A stretch of DNA of 44,776 nt, taken from positions 1 to 44,776 of the forward strand of contig CALUTW010000015.1 of the NCBI GenBank assembly GCA_944323805.1, in the 5' to 3' direction. This document shows, in pieces, positions 39,639-44,776 of this stretch. This DNA is from an uncultured Bacteroidales bacterium (GTDB taxonomy: Bacteria; Bacteroidota; Bacteroidia; Bacteroidales; UBA932). The notes beneath the pieces were generated by a model. That model did not search any database. It was not told the DNA's origin and saw only the letters and a program-made list of their open reading frames with translations. The stretch's first letter is position 1, and each line of letters starts with the position of its first letter. The translations under genes were made by a program, and so were the position numbers.

Positions 39639-40535
39639 ATGCCAAGAACAAATTTCCAGGAATTGCTTGATGCAGGTGTCCACTTCGGGCACTTGGCGAG
39701 AAAGTGGAATCCGAAAATGGCTCCATATATCTTTGACCAGAAGAACGGAATCCATATTATCGACCTGCATAAGAGTATAGTAAAAATCGACGAGGCAGCC
39801 AATGTGCTGAAACAGCTTGCGCGTTCTGGCCGCAAGATTCTCTTCGTCGCAACAAAGAAACAGGCAAAGGACATTGTTGCTGAAAAGGCTGCAACTGTCA
39901 ATATGCCGTTCGTGACAGAAAGATGGCCGGGCGGAATGCTTACCAACTTCCCGACTATCCGCAAGGCTGTCAAGAAAATGAATACCATCGACAAGATGAT
40001 CGAGGATGGTACTTTCGATACTCTCGCAAAACGCGAGCGTCTCCAGATTACCCGTCAGAGGGCAAAGCTCGAGAAGAACCTCGGCTCAATCAAGGACCTG
40101 AGCCGTCTTCCTTCAGCACTTTTCGTAGTGGACGTACAGAAAGAGATGAACGCCGTTAAGGAGGCAAACCGCCTTAACATACCGGTTATCGCTATGGTTG
40201 ATACATGTTGCGACCCTACACCGATTGATTATGTGATTCCGGCTAATGACGATGCAGCAAAGTCCATTTCATTGATCATGGACATTGTATGCGGCGCTAT
40301 CGCAGAGGGATTGAACGAAAGGAAGCTTGAAAAGGAGAAAGAGGTTCCGGCAGAACAGTCAGAAGAGAAGGCTTCTGCAGGAAAGAAGCTCCGTGCCCGT
40401 AAAACCGCTGTAAAGGCAGAGTCCGAGGAGGCTGCACCGGCTGTCGAGGCCGAGGCTGCTGCACCTGCAGCAGAAGAGAGCGCAGCTCCGGCTGTTGCAG
40501 AGGAAGCTCCGGCAACTGAGGCAAAGGCTGAATAA
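39639..40535 (+). CDS. rpsB: 30S ribosomal protein S2 with Ala/Glu-rich tail
   Basis: 298-residue S2. The conserved core (residues ~1-225) includes LLDAGVHFGHLARKWNPKMAPYI (given as residues 8-30; key residues His-Phe-Gly-His), ERWPGGMLTNF and DTCCDPTPIDYVIPANDDA. After the core comes a tail of about 70 residues made of Ala, Glu, Pro and Lys (for example EEAAPAVEAEAAAPAAEE), longer than in E. coli S2 (241 residues). Such low-complexity tails occur in Bacteroidota ribosomal proteins. It precedes tsf by 40 bases, the usual pairing. Confidence 0.97.
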   Translation: MPRTNFQELLDAGVHFGHLARKWNPKMAPYIFDQKNGIHIIDLHKSIVKIDEAANVLKQLARSGRKILFVATKKQAKDIVAEKAATVNMPFVTERWPGGMLTNFPTIRKAVKKMNTIDKMIEDGTFDTLAKRERLQITRQRAKLEKNLGSIKDLSRLPSALFVVDVQKEMNAVKEANRLNIPVIAMVDTCCDPTPIDYVIPANDDAAKSISLIMDIVCGAIAEGLNERKLEKEKEVPAEQSEEKASAGKKLRARKTAVKAESEEAAPAVEAEAAAPAAEESAAPAVAEEAPATEAKAE

Positions 40536-40575
40536 TACTTTACAGGAAGCATTAACAATTTAATTTCTTAGCAAA

Positions 40576-41571
40576 ATGGAAATCAAAGCAGCTGACGTGA
40601 TGAAATTGCGTCAAATGACCGGTGCCGGGATGATGGACTGCAAGAAGGCTCTTGTAGAGGCAAACGGAGACTATGCCAGGGCTCAGGAGATTATCCGCGA
40701 GAAAGGCAAGCTCGTTGCAGCAAAGAGGGCTGACAGGGAGACTTCGGAAGGAGCTGTAGTTGCTGAAGTGAAAGGCAATAAGGCAATCCTCGTAAGCCTC
40801 GGATGCGAGACGGATTTCGTAGCCAAGAACGCAGAATTCCAGGCGACGGCAAAGGCTATCGCTGACGCGGCAATGGAAGCTTTCCCTGCAGACGCAGAGG
40901 CTCTCAAGGCCTGCGCACTCGCTGACGGACAGACCGTTGAGGCAGCCATTACACAGCAGACAGGCAAGACAGGGGAGAAGCATTCACTTGCATACTATGG
41001 CAAGCTGGAGGCCCCTTATATATCTTCCTATATCCACACTATAAACGGCAAGCTCGGTGCAATCGTGGCTTTCAGCAAGGAGATTCCTGCCGAGGCCGGC
41101 AAAGGCATCGCAATGCAGGTGGCTTCAATGAATCCGGTTGCAGTCAACAAGGAGTCTGTCCCTCAGAGTGTCATTGACAACGAGATGACAGTCGCTGTGG
41201 AAAAGACAAAGGAAGAGCTTGTGAAGAAAGCTGTTGATGCAGCTCTCAACAAGGCCGGCATCAACCCGGCCCATGTGGACAGCGAGGCCCATATCGAGTC
41301 GAATATGGCTAAAGGCTGGCTGACTCAGGAGCAGGCAGACAAGGCCCGTGAGATTATAAAGACCGTATCTGCAGAGAAGGCCGCAAACCTTCCGGATGCA
41401 ATGATCAACAACATTGCAAACGGCCGTCTGAACAAATTCTTCAAGGAAAACACTCTCGAAGAGCAGGAGTATCAGATGGGCGACGGCAAGATTTCAGTAA
41501 AGGATTTCCTTGCCGGAATCGATAAGGATGCGAAGATTCTCGAGTTCAGAAGATTCTCTCTCAACGACTAA
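40576..41571 (+). CDS. tsf: Elongation factor Ts
   Basis: 331-residue guanine nucleotide exchange factor of EF-Tu. The N-terminal module has KLRQMTGAGMMDCKKALVEA and the TDFVAKN signature reads CETDFVAKNAEF. Further on GKLGAIVAF and IAMQVASMNPVAV are present. The length exceeds E. coli Ts (283) by an insertion in the C-terminal half, around residues 200-265, as in other Bacteroidota. Last gene of the operon; a strong terminator follows at 41593-41634. Confidence 0.97.
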   Translation: MEIKAADVMKLRQMTGAGMMDCKKALVEANGDYARAQEIIREKGKLVAAKRADRETSEGAVVAEVKGNKAILVSLGCETDFVAKNAEFQATAKAIADAAMEAFPADAEALKACALADGQTVEAAITQQTGKTGEKHSLAYYGKLEAPYISSYIHTINGKLGAIVAFSKEIPAEAGKGIAMQVASMNPVAVNKESVPQSVIDNEMTVAVEKTKEELVKKAVDAALNKAGINPAHVDSEAHIESNMAKGWLTQEQADKAREIIKTVSAEKAANLPDAMINNIANGRLNKFFKENTLEEQEYQMGDGKISVKDFLAGIDKDAKILEFRRFSLND

Positions 41572-41592
41572 AGTAATACTTCATAATTCTTG

Positions 41593-41634
41593 AAGAGTGC
41601 GGACACAGCCTGATGGCATGCCCGCACTCTTTTT
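41593..41634. terminator. Terminator after tsf
   Basis: A 10-bp stem (41593-41602 with 41622-41631) with a small inner GCC/GGC helix in the loop, followed by TTTTTA. This is a strong intrinsic terminator for the ribosomal protein operon. On the minus strand it is followed by TCAAGAATTAT and is weaker for the convergent transporter gene. Confidence 0.85.
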
Positions 41635-41652
41635 ATGCATAAAGCCGTGCTT

Positions 41653-43326
41653 TCAGAATATCAGAAGTATCAGCTGTGCTATTATGACCCTGACGAATAT
41701 TGAAAGAGGGTAGACCGTGGCGTACGATACTGAAGGCTCGTCTCCTGATACCGTAGTATTGGCATAGTTGAGGGCCATTGGATTGGCCATGCTTCCGCAC
41801 AGCATTCCGACATTGTGGGCATAGTCTATCTTGAAGAATCTGCCCGAAATCCACCCTATTATAAGGACGGGGACTATTGTAAGGGCGAATCCTGTCGCCA
41901 CCCAGACCAGCCCTTCGGGTCTGATGACAGTCTCGAAGAAATGTTCCCCCGAGTCCAGTCCCAGCCCGGCCAGATATGTTACAAGGCCGAATTCCCTCAT
42001 CATGAGGTTTGCGCTTTCGGTTGTATATGTGGTAAGATGTATGCGTGGCCCGAAGGCTCCCATCAGGATTCCGACAATTATCGGACCTCCGGCAATGCCC
42101 AGCTTGACAGGCGTGCTCATCCCGGGAATCGAGAACGGGATTGCCCCGATGAATACCCCGGTCGCGAGCCCTATGAAAATCGCGAGCAGGTTCGGCTTGT
42201 TCAGCCGTTTCGCCTCGTCCCCGAGAATCTTCCCGACATTGTTGACTGAATTCGCTTCTCCTACTATTGTCAGCTTGTCCCCGACCTGGAGTCTCAGTCC
42301 GGGGGATGCCAGGAGGTCTATGCCGGCGCGGTTGACCCTGGTTATGTTTATACCGTACAGATTGCGCAGACGGAGGGAGCCGAGCTTCACGCCGTTTATC
42401 CTGTTGCTTGTAACCAGTATCCTTCTTGATATAAGCTGGCTGTCAATGGCATTCCAGTCGATGCCCTCCTTGTTCCAGTCCTCATTTTCCTGCATCCCGA
42501 AAAGTGCCGTGGCTTTCCCGACATCTGCCTTTACGGACACGACAAGCAGCTGGTCTCCTTTCTGCAGTACGGTGTCCGATGTCGGGATGCATACTTTTCC
42601 TGCCCTCCATACTCTGGATATCACGAAATGGCTGTCAGTCATGTGCATGGCTTCCTTTATGCTTTTCCCGAATATGGCCGGATTGCTGACCAGGAACTCT
42701 GCGACATATGTCTTTGTCGCATTCTCTTCTGCCGTGGCCTTGCCTCCTTTTATCCCGAATATGGCTTTCAGGACAATGATTGCAAGAATTACCCCGATGA
42801 CTCCGAGCGGATAAGTGACGGCACAGGCAAGTGCCATGTGTGTAACGCCTTCCGTATTATCCGGCTCTACCTGCATGAGGGCCTGCTGTGCGGCTCCGAG
42901 CATAGGAGTATTTGTCACTGCACCTGAAAGCAGCCCCATCATGTCAGACAGGGGAATCGCCGTTAACCTGCACATCATCAGGGCCATCAGTGTCCCGAGG
43001 AAGACCACTCCAAGTGAAAGCATGTTGAGCTTGATACCCCCTTTCTTGAACGAGGAGAAGAATCCCGGCCCCACCTGGAGTCCGAGGGTATAGATGAATA
43101 TTATCAGTCCGAAGTTCTGTGCGAACGCGAGCATGTCGCTGTTGACCCTTACTCCGAAATGGCTGGCGACAATTCCTGCAAAGAATACGAACGTCACTCC
43201 GAGCGAGATGCCGAAAATCCGGATTCTTCCGAGGTAGACCCCGACTGCGGATACGACCGCCAGTACAATCACTGTCTGTATGACGGATGGCTGAAACAAT
43301 ATGTCATGAATCCATTCCATGTGCAT
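41653..43326 (-). CDS. AspT/YidE-type putative transporter
   Basis: 557-residue inner-membrane protein of the aspartate-alanine exchanger family (AAE, YbjL/YidE-like). Two hydrophobic blocks of about five to six helices each (residues ~12-195 and ~390-557) flank two TrkA-C-like regulatory domains (residues ~205-370; segments KEAMHMTDSHFVISRVWRAG and LQVGDKLTIVGEANSV). The second block has a GIAGGPIIVGILMGAFGP segment and NVGMLCGSMANPMAL. The transported substrate is unknown. Starts at 43326 (MHMEWIHD) or 43320 (MEWIHD); the longer ORF to 43374 would overlap the preceding gene. It is the third gene of an operon with two CHR-domain genes. Confidence 0.85.
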   Translation of the reverse strand: MHMEWIHDILFQPSVIQTVIVLAVVSAVGVYLGRIRIFGISLGVTFVFFAGIVASHFGVRVNSDMLAFAQNFGLIIFIYTLGLQVGPGFFSSFKKGGIKLNMLSLGVVFLGTLMALMMCRLTAIPLSDMMGLLSGAVTNTPMLGAAQQALMQVEPDNTEGVTHMALACAVTYPLGVIGVILAIIVLKAIFGIKGGKATAEENATKTYVAEFLVSNPAIFGKSIKEAMHMTDSHFVISRVWRAGKVCIPTSDTVLQKGDQLLVVSVKADVGKATALFGMQENEDWNKEGIDWNAIDSQLISRRILVTSNRINGVKLGSLRLRNLYGINITRVNRAGIDLLASPGLRLQVGDKLTIVGEANSVNNVGKILGDEAKRLNKPNLLAIFIGLATGVFIGAIPFSIPGMSTPVKLGIAGGPIIVGILMGAFGPRIHLTTYTTESANLMMREFGLVTYLAGLGLDSGEHFFETVIRPEGLVWVATGFALTIVPVLIIGWISGRFFKIDYAHNVGMLCGSMANPMALNYANTTVSGDEPSVSYATVYPLSIFVRVIIAQLILLIF

Positions 43327-43339
43327 GATAACGATAATC

Positions 43340-43888
43340 TCAATAAAGCAGGAGTCCAAGGACACCGCCGGCAAGAATCACTGCTATAGGATTGGCTTTT
43401 CCCCACCATGAAACGGCGAATGCCACCGCGAACAGGACCCAGCTTTTCCAGTCCGGAAAGTTCTCCTTTGTCATCAGGACAATTGCCGCAGCCCCGATCA
43501 GTCCGACTACGGCAGGCTTTATCCCATCCATAAGGCCTCCGAAAACCGAATTGTTGCGGAATCTGGAATACATCCTGCAGATAGTCAGGACTATGATGAA
43601 TGATGGCAGGACCACGGCAACGGTTGTGCTGAAAGAGCCGAGTATGCACATGAACTGCGATGCCCCGGATTGTTCCAGTACCGTATAGCCTATGTAGGTG
43701 GCGCTGTTTATCCCCACGGGACCCGGTGTCATCTGCGATATGGCCACAATATCAGTGAATGTGTCCTCGTCAATCCAGTTATGGATTGTCACGACCTGGG
43801 CCTGTATGAGGGAGAGCATTGCGTAGCCTCCGCCTATTGTGAAGAGCCCGATGACGAAGAATGTTGTAAACAGTTCAATATATATCAT
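43340..43888 (-). CDS. Short-chain CHR-domain protein 2 (chromate transporter family)
   Basis: 182-residue membrane protein with one CHR domain: FVIGLFTIGGGYAMLSLI near the N-terminus, then SQMTPGPVGINSATYIGY with the conserved PGP and FIG-like segments, and several hydrophobic helices. Short CHR proteins usually occur as adjacent pairs and act together. Start at 43888 (MIYIELFTT), which has a strong AGGAGG-type Shine-Dalgarno a few bases upstream and overlaps the stop of the first CHR gene by 4 bases (ATGA). Whether the substrate is chromate or another anion is unknown. Confidence 0.85.
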   Translation of the reverse strand: MIYIELFTTFFVIGLFTIGGGYAMLSLIQAQVVTIHNWIDEDTFTDIVAISQMTPGPVGINSATYIGYTVLEQSGASQFMCILGSFSTTVAVVLPSFIIVLTICRMYSRFRNNSVFGGLMDGIKPAVVGLIGAAAIVLMTKENFPDWKSWVLFAVAFAVSWWGKANPIAVILAGGVLGLLLY

Positions 43889-44439
43889 CGTCCCTCCTTT
43901 TTCCGCGCATTCTCGCGATATTTTGCGGCAGTGTAAGCTATGACTGCAACTATAATGAGGATATATACCGGCGATACCTTGAGGAATGCGACCAGTACCG
44001 CCGCCAGGATGCTCACACCCCATGCAATCCAGTTCCTGTTGGTCTTTCTTGCCATCTGCAGCATGGGCACTGCTATCAGGGCGACTACGACAGGCCTGAT
44101 TCCCTTGAATATCCTCTGGACAATCTGGTTGTCCTGGAATCCCGAGAATATCATTGCAATCAGGAGGATAATGAGGAAAGACGGCAATATGCTGCCGAGA
44201 GTCGCCACTGCGCTGCCCTTAATCCCTCTCAGGCGGTATCCTATGAATATGGAGATGTTGACCGCCAGCAGTCCCGGGGCCGACTGTGCAAGTGCAATGA
44301 TGTCGGGGAAGTCCTTTTCCTCAAGCCAGCCTCTTTTTATGATTTCACTCTGGATAATGGGAATCATGGCGTAGCCTCCACCTATGGTAAAGGCTCCGAT
44401 CTTTGCAAAAACGATGAATAACTGCCAGTATGACGCCAT
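43885..44439 (-). CDS. Short-chain CHR-domain protein 1 (chromate transporter family)
   Basis: 184-residue partner of the next gene: AKIGAFTIGGGYAMIPIIQ at residues ~11-29 and LAQSAPGLLAVNISIFIGYRL further on, with the PG motif and FIG of CHR domains. The two CHR domains face in tandem through an ATGA overlap, consistent with a heterodimeric transporter. The first gene of the operon; -7 element at 44472-44479. Chromate efflux is the family's best known activity, but many homologues are uncharacterised. Confidence 0.85.
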   Translation of the reverse strand: MASYWQLFIVFAKIGAFTIGGGYAMIPIIQSEIIKRGWLEEKDFPDIIALAQSAPGLLAVNISIFIGYRLRGIKGSAVATLGSILPSFLIILLIAMIFSGFQDNQIVQRIFKGIRPVVVALIAVPMLQMARKTNRNWIAWGVSILAAVLVAFLKVSPVYILIIVAVIAYTAAKYRENARKKEGR

Positions 44440-44471
44440 GATGTCTATGTCCTGTCCTGTGATTCAGTCTG

Positions 44472-44479
44472 CAAATTTA
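44472..44479 (-). promoter_or_regulatory. -7 element for the CHR operon
   Basis: TAAATTTG on the minus strand, 32 bases before the ATG at 44439. There is no TTTG at the -33 position. Confidence 0.5.
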
Positions 44480-44592
44480 TATATAATGTCGTATTTACAT
44501 CCATTAATTTTGATTTCTCTTGTCTTTCGGGGTGCATCGCAAGGGATAATCGGCAGAAAAACTACAATTTTTGGAAAAAAGTTGCGAAAAGA

Positions 44593-44623
44593 TTTGGAGA
44601 GAAGAAAAAAGTCCGTATCTTTG
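44593..44623 (+). promoter_or_regulatory. Strong promoter near the right edge
   Basis: TTTG (44593-44596), exactly 19 nt, TATCTTTG (44616-44623), preceded by an A/T-rich stretch like an UP element (44560-44592). It has the same spacing and -7 sequence as the rplM operon promoter. No protein gene follows within the window. Confidence 0.8.
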
Positions 44624-44776
44624 CAGCCCGTTTCGGAAAGAACAGGGTCATTCCTGAAGACAACGATACGGATAAGGTCATTGAAAATACTGAAAGACTA
44701 AGTACAAATGAAGTACCGAAACAATAAGAGAGAGCGTTGATTTCTTGAACTGAGGAATCGGGAGCAGACGGATCGG
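44624..44776 (+). other. Probable rRNA operon leader (16S beyond window)
   Basis: About 150 bases with no credible ORF follow the strong promoter. They include GGTCATTGAAAATACTG (44674-44690), which resembles boxA-like antitermination segments that precede 16S genes in Bacteroidota, and purine-rich text up to the edge. No 16S start sequence is inside the window. The rRNA identity is inferred from pattern and position; a tRNA operon or other stable RNA is the alternative. Confidence 0.5.

Noticed and set aside
44384..44701. 105-codon open frame at the right end
   Set aside because: It spans the CHR promoter, the start of the CHR gene and the strong rRNA-type promoter, and has a composition unlike its neighbours.
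1..44776. CRISPR arrays, insertion sequences, prophage or toxin-antitoxin modules
   Set aside because: No spaced direct repeats, transposase or integrase motifs, or small toxin-like gene pairs were seen in any part of the window.

Overview
The window looks like chromosomal backbone of a Bacteroidales-type member of the Bacteroidota, with moderately high G+C for that order. Three things support this. Nearly every transcription unit starts at a Bacteroidota-type promoter (TTTG, 19-21 nt, TAnnTTTG). Shine-Dalgarno sequences are mostly absent. Several gene contents and fusions are typical of the phylum: the DAHP synthase-chorismate mutase fusion, the b558-type SdhC, the mreBCD-mrdA-rodA cluster, topA without visible zinc ribbons, and an S2 with an Ala/Glu-rich tail. 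I see no insertion sequence, prophage, CRISPR array, tRNA or attachment site. The genes are mostly housekeeping.

Layout. 1-3.9 kb: fabG (minus) and ahcY (plus) diverge from back-to-back promoters, followed by a minus-strand operon of a lipoprotein cyclophilin and a HAD phosphatase. 3.9-11.2 kb: a MOP-family polysaccharide flippase converges on the minus-strand elongasome operon mreB-mreC-mreD-mrdA-rodA. 11.3-19.5 kb: ispD, an Lrp-type regulator, topA, then a plus-strand operon of class A PBP, ddl and prmC. 19.5-29.8 kb is the least-characterised part: an unknown lipoprotein, a TPR protein coupled to a U32 family protein, an M16-like protein without its zinc motif overlapping a DUF3109 gene, a membrane protein with a DUF2007 gene, and a membrane-anchored coiled-coil protein upstream of hemW. 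29.8-38.5 kb: pepP, a solitary sdhC, pyrH, frr, the aroF-type fusion, lpxK, dusB and pfkA. 38.5-41.6 kb: the rplM-rpsI-rpsB-tsf translation operon with a textbook promoter and terminator. 41.6-44.4 kb: a minus-strand operon of two short CHR-domain proteins and an AspT-type transporter. The last ~180 bases hold a strong promoter and a leader that resembles the start of a ribosomal RNA operon whose 16S gene would lie just outside the window.

Functional themes are envelope growth (MreBCD, PBP2, RodA, class A PBP, Ddl, flippase, LpxK, IspD, FabG) and translation (L13, S9, S2, EF-Ts, RRF, PrmC, Dus, probable rRNA leader). I found no clear new multi-gene system. The points most worth checking are the Asp-to-Asn change in the Mg-binding loop of PfkA, the M16-like protein that has lost its catalytic motif, the short AhcY, the solitary sdhC, overlapping divergent promoters, the structured-looking rpsB leader, and a hairpin plus possible mini-ORF after ahcY. 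All family names come from recognising motifs by eye; no database search was run.
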